Assembly: GCA_947243795.1 (NCBI GenBank)
Contig: OX365932.1
Location: 372,001 to 436,000 of the forward strand
Reading direction: 5' to 3'
DNA from: Saccharomyces uvarum
Lineage: Eukaryota > Ascomycota > Saccharomycetes > Saccharomycetales > Saccharomycetaceae
Length of the DNA: 64,000 nt
Shown here piece after piece: positions 39,365 to 50,300 of this stretch; positions within the stretch are counted from its first letter, which is position 1; every line of letters starts with the position of its first letter. The notes under the pieces were generated by a model. It did not search any database. It was not told where the DNA came from and worked only from the letters and a program-made list of their open reading frames with translations. A program made the position numbers and the translations under genes.

Positions 39365-42300
39365 ATGGGCACTCGTAATCGAAAAGACATTATCGAAGAG
39401 GTCGATATTCCTTCGGATTTACAACTAGAATTAACAGAGTCAGGTAGTAATAGTACCGCATCCCTCCGAAGTCCGACTAAGACCAGCGCTACCAATCTAC
39501 CAGCTATGTCTGAAGATGCGGCAGATAATGCATCCATAGCATCTTCATCAGTAGATTCATTAAACATGCTATTAGAGCGACAAAGGGTAAGACAATTGAA
39601 CCATCCTCAACACCAACAGCATATAAGTAGTTCATTAGCTAAAACTCTAACTACTCTGTCGTCATTTTCTTCAATTGGAAGCGCAACTAAGAATAAAGTC
39701 AAGGAAACCAACCGAATATCTTTAACATACGATCCTGTATCGAAAAGGAAAGTTTTAAACACTTATGAAATCATCAAAGAGTTAGGCCATGGGCAGCATG
39801 GGAAAGTGAAGTTGGCGAGAGATATATTGAGTAAGCAATTAGTGGCAATTAAGATCGTCGATAGACATGAAAAGAAGCAAAGGAAGTTTTTCACGTTTAT
39901 TAAATCAAGTAAAATATTTGAGAATGATAAAATTAAACGAGAAATTGCTATCATGAAAAAATGCCATCACAAACACGTTGTACAACTGATAGAGGTACTA
40001 GATGACTTAAAGTCAAGAAAGATCTATCTAGTTCTAGAGTACTGTTCAAGAGGTGAAGTTAAATGGTGCCCACCGGATTGTTTGGAATCAGATGCCAAGG
40101 GCCCATCTTTACTAAGTTTTCAAGAAACACGAGATATATTGAGAGGTGTAGTGCTCGGTTTAGAATATCTACATTACCAAGGAATCATTCATCGAGATAT
40201 CAAACCCGCCAACCTATTAATATCAGAAGATGGTACTGTTAAGATTTCTGATTTCGGAGTTTCATTAGCTGCCTCGAGCACTAATAGTTCAGATAGTAAC
40301 GAATCTTTGGATGAGTTAGAATTGGCGAAAACGGTGGGTACTCCTGCTTTTTTTGCGCCCGAGATGTGTTTGGGCGAGGATGCATTTGAAAAGTATAATC
40401 TAACAAAGGAAAACCTATTTCGTGGCTCTTGCATTTCATTCATGATAGATATTTGGGCCGTGGGTGTCACTTTATACTGTCTAATTTTTGGGATGCTACC
40501 ATTTTTCTCCGATTTTGAATTAAGACTTTTTGAGAAGATTGTCAATGACCCTCTAAAATTTCCATCTTATAAAGAAATGCAGTCCAACAAAGTATCTAAA
40601 ATGTCTTGTGAGGAAGAATACGAAATGGCCAAAGACCTTTTATTGAAATTGTTAGAGAAAAATCCTCAAAAAAGAATGACCATACCAGAAATAAAAAAGC
40701 ATCCTTTTATTTCATGGGATTTTGACCATATATCGAAAGAAGATGACAGACTGCTTGCTTCCACTCTCGAACAAAAACTACGGTTTCAATGTAATCAAAC
40801 TGACCAGTTTGAACCTATTTCTATCTCGAAGCATGAACTGAAAAATGCTGTTTCCGGTGTAGGGAAAAAGATTAAAGAGTCTGTACTGAAGAGCATTCCG
40901 CTAAAGGATCCTGTGGATCCGTCGCATATGAACTATATTCATCCAACAGAGACTTCTAGAAGCCGAAGTGACGCTAATGTCATTGTGAGTGAAGGCTCGG
41001 TCTTGTCAAATATCAAAGAGTTAAGTTCCAATGACGGATACCTAAACGCGGATAGTGATGCAGTTGATAGTAATAACAGCGAAGATAATAACCGTGACAA
41101 TATAAATGACGGTCATTTAACTAAAAAAGAACTAGAACAAGAGTTAAGCAAATTTGATGATAAACACGACTCCAGCAATATGGTGAATTTACCAATTAAC
41201 TCATCATTTGCATCATTAGATAGTTTTTACATTGACAATTTTGCAATGGCAAAAATGGGGATGAGCTCTCCCGAAGCAGGAGATCCTACTCTGTCTACAC
41301 CGAATCTTCCTTCTGTACCTTCGTCGACAAGACTAGGACGATCTCCAATCTTTGGTGGACTTCCTAATCAGCCAAGTCCTATTCGTCCTGTTTTGTCGCA
41401 ACAAAAATCATCATTTTATGCATCTGGCCGATATGATAATACCCACAATAATCTTGTTAGGAATTCTTCATCTCATTTGATGTCAGTCCATTCCGGCAGA
41501 CCATCTTCAAGAAGTAGCCGAATAAACTCACGCAACCAAAACTTAACAAAAGTACCAGATAGCTTTTCCAAAAGCTCGAACGTCCAAATGAGTGAACGAA
41601 AAGTCCCCAAAGATTTGGAAATGCCGACGCCTAAGAGAAACCTTAATACTGGCCACTCAAAGAGGCCGTCTTCAAGAGATAATAGTAACATACCATCCAT
41701 CAAAACTGATGCTCCGGAGAAAAATTCTAATGTTGAGGACAAACTCCCTTCTAGAAATTCTCCTATAAAATCGTTATATCAAAGAATGAGACAATCTAAG
41801 GACAAATCGCAAACGTTTGAAGTACGTCGAGGTAATTTTTTCAGTCACTTCAATGGTGATGATGATGATAGCAGTAGTCAGTCCTCAGCAACCAGTTCTG
41901 GTTCCGCATCTGATTCGGAATTAACATCCTCATCATCTTCGTGTACATCTGGAATCCCATCTAGGAATAGCTCCAGTAATTACAACAGTGGCTATTCAGA
42001 AACAGAATCTTTACCTTTTGAGTTTGGTGTTGATTCGGAAGATGGAAGTGGTGTACTGTTAAGAGATCTACCTACCGGAGACCAAATAAGACCATTCTTA
42101 GATGTGCAACCATATGGCCAGGTGAAAGTTAGGAATACACTCAATTCCAAACCGCCTGCTGTTTCATCTTCTCCATCTTCATCAGAGGGTGAAGAGGAAC
42201 TAATGCTAAACGTCGGGAATGCGGGCCATAGGAGGAGACACAACTCTTCAAAAGTTGACGAGCTATCCAACAGCTCACAAAGTGCACAAAGTGTACCAAA

Positions 42301-42814
42301 TAAAGCAATATATTCCAACGGAAGCGTTTATGATAGCGAGACGACGATAACTCCACATAACATAGACGTACTGAAGATAGACCACAGTCCGAGCCGTGAT
42401 CAACCTGCTGGTAATCTTGGAACTCTGGTATTACCAAAACACTTGGATCAAAAAAAGGCTACCACAGAAACTTCAAATTTAACTGATATCGTTGAATTCA
42501 ATGGTAATAGTAGTTACCAAAAGGATGAACACCTTGGAAAAGTCCTTTATTCAAGGGACTTGTTAAAGGACGCCCTAGATTCTACTAATGCAGGTAGAAG
42601 AAGATCTGTACCCTCCAGTAAACTAAGAGGAAGAAAGGAGGCTGATACCACTACTGCTAACAATGGTGGTGATGATAAAGATGCGAGGAAGAATAGCTAC
42701 AGGAATGATAAAAAACTTGGAGGCTTTGGCGGTAACCACAAGACTCATGAAAGATCGCGATCTTTGACAGTTGCAGAACTAAATGAGCTAAAGAGAAGAG
42801 GTGTTCAGCTATAA
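39365..42814 (+). CDS. SAK1: Sak1, upstream kinase of Snf1
   Basis: Main Snf1 (AMPK)-activating kinase under glucose limitation, cytoplasmic. 1149 residues (1142 recalled). Kinase domain at about 133-450: LGHGQHGKVKLA glycine loop, VAIKIVD lysine, IIHRDIKPANLLI catalytic loop near 275, ISDFGVS near 294, and VGTPAFFAPEMC near 327-335. There is a kinase insert after strand beta3 (KKQRKFFTFIKSSKIF), typical of CaMKK-like yeast kinases. The 700-residue tail is Ser/Asn-rich and diverged, with conserved islands such as SFASLDSFYIDNFAMAKMGM and the end ERSRSLTVAELNELKRRG. Confidence 0.97.
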   Translation: MGTRNRKDIIEEVDIPSDLQLELTESGSNSTASLRSPTKTSATNLPAMSEDAADNASIASSSVDSLNMLLERQRVRQLNHPQHQQHISSSLAKTLTTLSSFSSIGSATKNKVKETNRISLTYDPVSKRKVLNTYEIIKELGHGQHGKVKLARDILSKQLVAIKIVDRHEKKQRKFFTFIKSSKIFENDKIKREIAIMKKCHHKHVVQLIEVLDDLKSRKIYLVLEYCSRGEVKWCPPDCLESDAKGPSLLSFQETRDILRGVVLGLEYLHYQGIIHRDIKPANLLISEDGTVKISDFGVSLAASSTNSSDSNESLDELELAKTVGTPAFFAPEMCLGEDAFEKYNLTKENLFRGSCISFMIDIWAVGVTLYCLIFGMLPFFSDFELRLFEKIVNDPLKFPSYKEMQSNKVSKMSCEEEYEMAKDLLLKLLEKNPQKRMTIPEIKKHPFISWDFDHISKEDDRLLASTLEQKLRFQCNQTDQFEPISISKHELKNAVSGVGKKIKESVLKSIPLKDPVDPSHMNYIHPTETSRSRSDANVIVSEGSVLSNIKELSSNDGYLNADSDAVDSNNSEDNNRDNINDGHLTKKELEQELSKFDDKHDSSNMVNLPINSSFASLDSFYIDNFAMAKMGMSSPEAGDPTLSTPNLPSVPSSTRLGRSPIFGGLPNQPSPIRPVLSQQKSSFYASGRYDNTHNNLVRNSSSHLMSVHSGRPSSRSSRINSRNQNLTKVPDSFSKSSNVQMSERKVPKDLEMPTPKRNLNTGHSKRPSSRDNSNIPSIKTDAPEKNSNVEDKLPSRNSPIKSLYQRMRQSKDKSQTFEVRRGNFFSHFNGDDDDSSSQSSATSSGSASDSELTSSSSSCTSGIPSRNSSSNYNSGYSETESLPFEFGVDSEDGSGVLLRDLPTGDQIRPFLDVQPYGQVKVRNTLNSKPPAVSSSPSSSEGEEELMLNVGNAGHRRRHNSSKVDELSNSSQSAQSVPNKAIYSNGSVYDSETTITPHNIDVLKIDHSPSRDQPAGNLGTLVLPKHLDQKKATTETSNLTDIVEFNGNSSYQKDEHLGKVLYSRDLLKDALDSTNAGRRRSVPSSKLRGRKEADTTTANNGGDDKDARKNSYRNDKKLGGFGGNHKTHERSRSLTVAELNELKRRGVQL

Positions 42815-43319
42815 AGCTATATTGATAAAAGGGTTATCAACCAATCTGCAATAAAAAAAGATACATAGTAGGGCACATGAACATATATACATATGTTATA
42901 CATAGGCATATATAAAAGCCACTATTATAGTTCAATTAATACACAACTATTGGGAAAATCTTGAATATATGTCGCTACCTCGACAGTAACCAGAAGTCGA
43001 AAGTCACGTGATTTGCAGCTTTATATAATTCCGTCATGACGTTGATAGTTTGCAGTAATCATCATTCGCTAAGCCAAAATATATCATGTAGTAAATATTT
43101 TAGTGCGTTTTATATCATTCTATAATACTTTTATTCTAAATTATTAATCAAGGACACGAGAGAAGTGCACTAATGCTTTTAAAACCTGTTCTTGTTACTT
43201 CATCCCGCTCCAAAAAGTGTCTTTTCATTTCAAAGTCATTACTAGTGAGTGTCATTATACATTTCCGGGTTGGGTTGCTCGTTATCTTTTCAAGAAAAGG
43301 TGATGTATTGAGGTATTTG
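42815..43319. terminator. Convergent 3' region of SAK1 and COM2
   Basis: 505 bp gene-free. A TATATACATATG stretch near 42880-42905 resembles yeast efficiency elements. TCACGTGA at 43004-43011 is a perfect 8-bp Cbf1-type palindrome in an unusual (convergent) place. Confidence 0.55.
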
Positions 43320-44666
43320 TTATAAAGAGGTGTGAGTTTTGACGTGTTGGTTTAAATTGTCACTTCTACTGAAATTCTTATTACAGATGTGACAAGTGAA
43401 GGGTTTCTCGCACATGTGCAAAGATCTAACATGTCTCTTAAGATGCTCTTGTCTTTTGAATCTCCGATCACAAAATTCACAACCGAATTGCTTGGTAGCA
43501 TCTGGGATTAAAGAGGGTTTCCTTCCACGGGTCTTTTGCGTGCTGCCTGCCTTCTTTCTTGTTATTAGACTGTGAGACGAGAAGGAGGACGACATTGAAG
43601 GTGATGGTGCTGAAGGAGAAGAGGGAGAGGAAGAACCTGATATGACGGATAGTAGATCTTTCTTTGAATCATCGCATGAATCTAAGATTGGTTCGGACAA
43701 CTCAAAATCGTTGTTAGACTTGAATGGATTCGTTGAGATTTTACTAGCAATTTGAATAGACGCTTCTTTATTATTATTACCAAGCAATTTCAAAGGGTTT
43801 ATGATGGCATGATCATCTCCGTCGTTATCGTCACTTAAAGAAGCTTCAAAAGCGGAGTTTATTAGTACTTCGTTCTCTTGTTCAAGGGAATGGGTCTTGA
43901 TGAGAGTACTTTTCCTGCTTCTGAAAAATCTGTTCTTGAACATTTTTTGTGAGGGGGAGACTTCGTTTGAAGTAAGTTCAGGACCCAAGCTATTGCTGTT
44001 GCTATTGCTACTACTATTTGTGCCAAAGATGTTTAGTTTGAAGTAGTCCTTCACTTTCTTCTTCGATTGAGGCGCATTGGTAAACGAGTCCTCGAGGTCA
44101 TCATCGTTATTATCGATTGGAGCTATTATAAACTCATGAATTTCTAGATTTTTTAAGGTATTAGTACTAGTGACCCCATTAAGCCCATCAAGGGACTGCT
44201 GTTTATGAAAGGAGAATCTTTCATCGAGTTCCAAATCATCATCACTAACCATCAATACATCGCTGTCGTTATTGTCCACGTCGATGTCATTTTCCCCATC
44301 ATCTTCCACGACATTGTTACTAAACAGTGGCTCGTTAAATTCCGACTTACCAAAAAACTCGTATTCGTAATAGTTGCCGTTCTCGGTACGATAATCCGAT
44401 ATTGAAAGCCTCCTTTCTTGGTGGCTCGATGTCGTCGTAGCGACTGCAGATCCATCGACAATAGTGTTGCCTGTTAGATCATTGATGATTTCTATATTGT
44501 TATTATCAATTTCCTTAGCATTAGCGTTGGCGTTTGGTATGAGTTGGAGGGTAAAGCGCTGGTCGTCATTATTACGGCTCTCGTTGACCAGCTCAGGCTT
44601 GGAGTTCAACGTGTAGCTGAAAACCGTGTCATTCGACTCGAATCTTTGTAAAGGGTATAAAGACAT
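43320..44666 (-). CDS. COM2: Com2, C2H2 zinc-finger transcription factor
   Basis: Zinc-finger regulator reported to control sulfite and sulfur-related genes. 448 residues (443 recalled). Two C2H2 fingers close the protein at about 393-446: [20 protein letters not shown] and [20 protein letters not shown]. The helix residues RQEH/K and RSDN are those of the Msn2/Msn4 class, so it should bind STRE-like AGGGG sites (inference). The rest is acidic and Asn/Ser-rich with no other domain; a basic patch [15 protein letters not shown] lies just before the fingers. Confidence 0.95.
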   Translation of the reverse strand: MSLYPLQRFESNDTVFSYTLNSKPELVNESRNNDDQRFTLQLIPNANANAKEIDNNNIEIINDLTGNTIVDGSAVATTTSSHQERRLSISDYRTENGNYYEYEFFGKSEFNEPLFSNNVVEDDGENDIDVDNNDSDVLMVSDDDLELDERFSFHKQQSLDGLNGVTSTNTLKNLEIHEFIIAPIDNNDDDLEDSFTNAPQSKKKVKDYFKLNIFGTNSSSNSNSNSLGPELTSNEVSPSQKMFKNRFFRSRKSTLIKTHSLEQENEVLINSAFEASLSDDNDGDDHAIINPLKLLGNNNKEASIQIASKISTNPFKSNNDFELSEPILDSCDDSKKDLLSVISGSSSPSSPSAPSPSMSSSFSSHSLITRKKAGSTQKTRGRKPSLIPDATKQFGCEFCDRRFKRQEHLKRHVRSLHMCEKPFTCHICNKNFSRSDNLNQHVKTHTSL

Positions 44667-45827
44667 GCTTTTGTCTATGGAGTAGTTGTTTCTCTTGTAC
44701 TTGGATAGCCTATAAAACTTGCTGATTAAAATACACTCAAATCAGAGTAGCATTGCCGTATTTCGAAGATACCAATCCCGCATGTGCTTCCTACCTTCCT
44801 GTCTTATCCGACTATCTATATATATCTTATATGACCACACTGCCAGCCGCCCCGGGCAACAGCTGAGTCAAAAGCCCTCGGAACAGTAAAAGCCACCTTC
44901 CGTGGATTATCCGCTGATTTTTTTTCCCTGTTTCCGTACCGTACCGTTGCGGGTGCAAACGCTAACCGACGGACGACGCCCAAAGAGGAGATTATCGCCG
45001 GGCGGCTATGTGCGCTAGTTCGTAGATACAAGCATGAAGCAACGAATACTATATGGGGAAGACGCTACAAACTAAGGGCTCGTCACAGAAACAGAAAGGA
45101 CTTTGTAGCTAAAGCGGGTATCAGGGAATCATCTCGAGGAAATTTAGCAGCGCAACACTTGCAATTCTTGCTTTCCGCGCATGGGTTAAAGGGTATTGTA
45201 GACGTCAATTAAATGAAGGCGGCAACGTAAATGGCTTGGTTTAACCCCTTTTTTTATCTTTACTTTAGCTGGACGTCGGATTTACTGATATGTATCTGCC
45301 TTGCGTTAATTCGATGGCGGTCGTACAACAGGGATGGAAGGTCGATGATGGTGCTCATTGATTTGCCCCTTCTGCATAGGGATAGCATTCAAGAAATCGC
45401 TCTTCTGTAACTTATGTTATCAAGAATTGAAATAGGCAATCTCCTTTTTTGGTGGGCTCACTAATCGGAATCGCGCTTTGAAGACTGTTGTTTTCAATTA
45501 TCCGTACACCCACTGATACATCCACACATACCATAGTTTAGAATAGTCTCTTTATTTTTTTGTTTCTTTCTAGATAATCCCGCAGCACTTCCCTCGCGTT
45601 ACATTTTTTTAGATTTTTTTGTGCGATGGCATCTCTTTCACGCCATTTGCTTGAAATTTCAAACAGATACTGACGAAATGCGCCAAAGTGCCGGGAAATA
45701 ACGCTAGGCGTAACCTTACAGTAGCCTGTTAATTTCATAGTAATATTTACCTTAAATTGTAACTTTTGAGCGTTTGTCTTGATTAATAGTCCAAAAGAAG
45801 AGATACTTAAAAAATCGAACAAGAAAA
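44667..45827. promoter_or_regulatory. COM2 upstream and RPS26B promoter
   Basis: 1.16 kb between diverging genes (to the likely RPS26B intron start). Rap1-type sites are at 45500-45510 and 45518-45530. A G/C-rich stretch lies near 44840-45000. No coding region is supported. Confidence 0.65.
45500..45530 (+). promoter_or_regulatory. Tandem Rap1 sites of RPS26B
   Basis: ATCCGTACACC (45500-45510) and ACATCCACACATA (45518-45530) fit the Rap1 consensus. They lie about 700 bp before the ATG, too far for this gene class, but only about 300 bp before the probable first exon end at 45827. Confidence 0.65.
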
Positions 45828-46221
45828 GTATGTTATTAACGCGATTAATATGGTGAGGAAAAGCAAATCAGGAATTAACTGTTATGAGACAATGCGTTAG
45901 TGGTAAGCTCAATCCAACTAAAAGTAATGAGAGCGCCCGAGTTTGATTACATTGTCCCCCGAAAGAGTATTGTTTGAACAGTGATGGAGTGTTTTCAAAG
46001 CAGTGAGCGCAAGGAATCCGTATAAATGACATGAAAGTTATAATTTTTTGATCCCGGAACGTCACCTGTAACAATGACTGAAGTTATGAAGGCCAACACC
46101 ATTAACAACAACTCAATTACAAACACCTTTATCTTTTCCCCTTAGCCAAGCCAACATCATTTCATTTTTTTTACTTTTTACTAACAATTACTGAAATTGT
46201 ATTTCCTTTTGTTAACTTTAG
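45828..46221 (+). other. Probable 5'-UTR intron of RPS26B
   Basis: Consensus 5' splice site GTATGT at 45828-45833, branch point TACTAAC at 46179-46185 preceded by a T-rich tract, and AG at 46220-46221 directly before the ATG. The 394-nt size and 36-nt branch-to-AG spacing are typical of yeast ribosomal protein introns. It explains the unusual distance between the Rap1 sites and the ATG. GTATGT is the only one I found in the right interval. Confidence 0.7.
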
Positions 46222-46581
46222 ATGCCAAAAAAGAGAGCTTCCAACGGTAGAAACAAGAAGGGTAGAGGTCACGTCAAGCCAGTCAGATGTGTCAACTGTT
46301 CCAAGTCCATTCCAAAGGACAAGGCCATCAAGAGAATGGCTATCAGAAACATCGTTGAAGCTGCTGCTGTCAGAGATTTGTCTGAAGCTTCCGTGTACCC
46401 TGAATACGCTCTACCAAAGACCTACAACAAGTTGCACTACTGTGTCTCTTGTGCTATCCACGCCAGAATTGTCAGAGTTAGATCTAGAGAAAACAGAAAA
46501 AGCAGAGCTCCTCCACAAAGACCAAGATTCAACAGGGATGCCAAGGTTACTCCAGTTGCCGCTGCTAAGAAGGCTTTGTAA
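46222..46581 (+). CDS. RPS26B: Ribosomal protein eS26 (Rps26b)
   Basis: Small-subunit protein eS26 near the mRNA exit channel. 119 residues, the family length. Zinc-binding CX2C pairs: [14 protein letters not shown] (about residues 20-33) and [10 protein letters not shown] (about 73-82). N terminus [20 protein letters not shown] is the eS26 signature. Strong codon bias (AAG, GGT, GTC, AGA). The ATG directly follows an AG, suggesting an intron in the 5' UTR. The coding part has no intron. Confidence 0.98.
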   Translation: MPKKRASNGRNKKGRGHVKPVRCVNCSKSIPKDKAIKRMAIRNIVEAAAVRDLSEASVYPEYALPKTYNKLHYCVSCAIHARIVRVRSRENRKSRAPPQRPRFNRDAKVTPVAAAKKAL

Positions 46582-46944
46582 ATTTAAGAAAAGAAACATA
46601 AATGAAAATCCACTAAGAAAGTGGACTTCGTGTTTTTTTTAACGAGGTTTCGTCTTTTATAATTGTGTATTTTAATAATATGATTATATAATATAATTTT
46701 CAAGAAATAATATTTATGCGCATACTATTTTGATTTGTGTTTGGCCCACAGTATACTGACGTATGTACATCCTTTGTCCGGCACTCTGTGACACATCTGA
46801 TAGGAAGAGCAGTTCGAATGTTGCCACTTTTCCTTTCGTGACTATATAAATAAAGGCTCTCCTGAGTTTCTTGAAACTGAAAACTTGGTTTGATTTGCCT
46901 ACTTTTTCCAAATTATTCTTCAAAAGTGTTTGCGTAGGATGTCC
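46582..46944. other. RPS26B 3' region
   Basis: 363 bp, A/T-rich at the left. The inverted sequence AATCCACTAAGAAAGTGGA near 46608 could fold into a small hairpin. No gene is evident. Confidence 0.5.
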
Positions 46945-47135
46945 TTTTAAGTCGATGAGAATTGTGTCGTGGTCTTCTTCACCACCTTTGTAGCAGTCCA
47001 TTTAGCCAGAAAACGGTTCTTCATTTGCTAATTTGCTAATGGTACCCTTTTTTAGCAGGATTCAATTAACAGAGAGATCCTCGAGGGACTTACAAGTCTG
47101 GTTTCAAGTTGGCACTAGTATTCTGTATCTCCTTT
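46945..47135 (+). ncRNA. Possible snR4 (C/D-type RNA, 18S acetylation guide)
   Basis: In S. cerevisiae, as I recall, snR4 (186 nt) starts about 390 bp after the RPS26B stop; the same spacing gives about 46970. Near there a box C-like TCGATGA (46952-46958) is followed by CACCACC (46979-46987 area) and AACGG (near 47021), both complementary to the 18S region around C1280, the snR4 acetylation target (GGTGGTG and CCGTT). A weak box D-like CTGT is at about 47123. The ends are guesses and no clear CTGA box D is seen. Confidence 0.35.
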
Positions 47136-47381
47136 TCTTGCGCAATACACGTTTTAGAACAGAAATTAACTCATCCTGATGCGCAAACCGGCAATATGAA
47201 GCCTGAATCTTGCAGTGCAGATCTATTCAAATGAAATTATTTAAAAGTTTCTTTAATATACCTACAAAAGACACATAATTGAAACCTGCTCTCTCATAAT
47301 CAAGTAGTTTGATAATTTCCGTCATAAGCCTTTACTTATATTTTTTTGTTTTTGTTTTTGATGAGACATGCATTTTTAACT

Positions 47382-50300
47382 TCACTTTCGTTTGCCAAAA
47401 AAGGGAAATACGTTCCCGCTATTATCGTTATCAATTGAGGCTACATCTTCCCTTTTATTATTTTTGGTAGCGGCAGCAAACCCTTCCCCATTATCTCCTT
47501 CACTCTCCCTACGCCCAGCATTCACTGCAGGGGGCATGATTGCAGGATTCATAAATAAAGCAGATGTAGAGTGTGTCGTCTGAGTACTAAATCTCTTATT
47601 CATGTGTTGTCTACGTTGTTGAGATGCAGTATAATCACTCACAGACGTTCTGGGCGAAATTTGAGCGGACCCCGGCAGGATAAGCTTGCCCGAGGTTTTC
47701 TTCAATGCTTCTGAAATCGGAGAACTTGTGGCCAATTTCAAGCTTGGTCTTGCATTTCCCTGTTGTTTTAAAAATGTTGTAATATCAGAATGCTGTCTAC
47801 TCAGGGTAGGAGAGGAGGATCCTCGTGGATAAATATCCACTGGTTTACCAGCCTCTCTCAGTTCGTCATCCATCCGTGAAATATCTTGTAATACTCTCTT
47901 TTTCAACCTTTTCAAAATTTTTGATAATCCAATTGCCTCTTTAGTACGTATCATTAAATTTTTGTCATTAACCAACACTGAAACTCTATAAATTGATTTC
48001 ATGACATAATCAACAGGTGGTAATGCATTTGGTGATACCATGTTTTCCAAACTAGAAATATTGATATATTCTGGAGCATCCTCTCTTTGCGAAGAGGGCC
48101 TAATATATTTGGAAAATGACCCATGTAATCTCGAAGAGCCTGGAGTACTGGAACTGATTTTATAGAGAGGATCGATCGAATCATCAAATTCTTGGGATGT
48201 CTGTTCTTGTAATTTTTTATTCATTTTTGTGAAAGGCAAAATACCCAGTTGTGAATCAAGATCATCTGAATCGGAGTGAGAGGAGGAACCCGAGTCGCTA
48301 TCAAATTCATCACAAGCAAATGGGTTTGTCTTCATATTGGATGAACTTCCAATTTTCTGCTTGCCACTACTTTTCGATGCATCATTAATCCCCTGTAAAT
48401 CTTTCTCATCGCCACTGCTCCCCTTTTGCGATGTAGAAATCTTGCTTTTATCTAGATTTGATATGCCCTGAAGTGTGGCTTGCTTGTTTTGTTCCTTTTT
48501 ATCGTAAAAAGGTTTGCCTGAACTGCTGCCGACATCATTTTCATTAAGGAATTTATTGGTGGCTTCTACAGATGTTTTATGAATGAAGGGGTTGATATTA
48601 TTTGTCCTTGGAAGGTTTGGATGTTGCTTTACCGTTTCGCCATCGCGGATATCACCAGCATCTTCATCATAAGTATCTAACGGGTCCGTTTCCTTACTTA
48701 AGCTAGATTTTTTCTTCGATGTTGGACTGAATAAAGATACAGAGCGCCGGAAATTTTGAACGTTTGAGCTATTAGGAAAAGCAATTGAACCAATCGAATT
48801 ATGGCTGTCCCTGGGGCCACCAGCAAAAACAGTAGGAACGGCCCTGCTGGCAAGAGATCCTAAACTAGAAATTCTTGTGTGTTGCATATCGGTCGTTTCT
48901 GTATCCACATTACTGTCGTCTGTTGATTGTGCCATAGACGTGTTTCGTAAAAGGTATGAATCAATGTATCCGTTGTCAATGTTTACTAGAGATTTTTTTA
49001 TCTCCAGGATATCTTGATATGATTCATTAGAATCTAACATCCTTCTTATCTTACCTTCATTTTCATTGCAATATCTCGAGATTTTGGACTGAAACAAATT
49101 AAGTAACGCCTCGCAAGTAACTAGTAGACTTTCTTCCTTTTTGCTGGTTATTTTGTATAGTACTTCTGTAATCAATTCATATAAGATAGGAATTTCATAA
49201 ATTTTAGCCATAATGAGTAGGTCTAAAGTCACTGGTGCTAATAGCCACTTACCATTGATCCGTGCGGTGTAAAAAAATTCTGCAAATGCCCTTACGGAAG
49301 CAGTAGACCAAGGCATGTATAATGATCTTGGCGTTAATAAAGGTTCTAGTTCAATGATTGCATTGTTGTTCGAATTAGTACTTTCAACACTTTCAGGATT
49401 CGAAATATAAGAGAGTCGTCTACCTTTTTCGCTATTGATATACGACTTTGCGGAAATGAGCTCACCTTCCTTAAAATCACCGTTTATACTTACTGCATTT
49501 ATTGTGGAAAATACAGGCCTTATGTTGGAAGGTAAAAAACAGTTATAGTCTCCATTGTCTTCATCACCCTCCTCACCTCTGCCGTTAATCATGCCATATT
49601 CTTCAATACTTGCTTCATAAGGAATATCATTACCACATGAATTATTCAGCAATTGTGAATCTAGAGTACTCCTCAGTAAAGAAGAGTTAGATATGCGCCT
49701 TATATCCGAACAACTTGATTTTCTAGTTGAGTGAGAAGATCCTCTTGACGCGAATGGACTATCTCTACTAACTTGGACATAATCTGCCAAAGAACTACTT
49801 CTTCTTGAAGGTATATTCGGAACTGGTGGCAGCGGTTCCAACGGAATCTTTTCCTGTGGAGGTAGCTGAATATTTAACACAGGTAAAACAGGCGAACTTG
49901 ATGAACTTCCCAAATGCGAGACTTGGTTCGAGTTTCGTCTTCTTCCTGAAGTAGAACTTACAACAGAAGCAGTGCTAGTAGTAGAGGCAAAAGAAGGCTG
50001 TCTTGACTTGTGTGGACTAGCTATGAATCTTAACGCAGATGATTTTCTACGCGATAAAGACTCTTCTTCTGGACTGGGATTTGATATACTATTGGGCGAA
50101 GATTTCGCTACGATATGAGATTGAAGAGGATGTGAGGCACGGCGAATGGATGAATAGACGTCGTCTATTGAGTTATTTCTGGTTGCTCCTACCGTTGAGG
50201 CCCCTCGATATGATGAGCGTGTATTAGAGAGCATATCATTACTAATGCTATCATAGTGGATTGATTTTCCACGTACGGGGGGAGGTGAAGCAGAGTTTTC

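Noticed and set aside
46714-47001. 95-codon minus-strand frame after RPS26B
   Set aside because: Overlaps the snR4 candidate and the RPS26B 3' end; no family.
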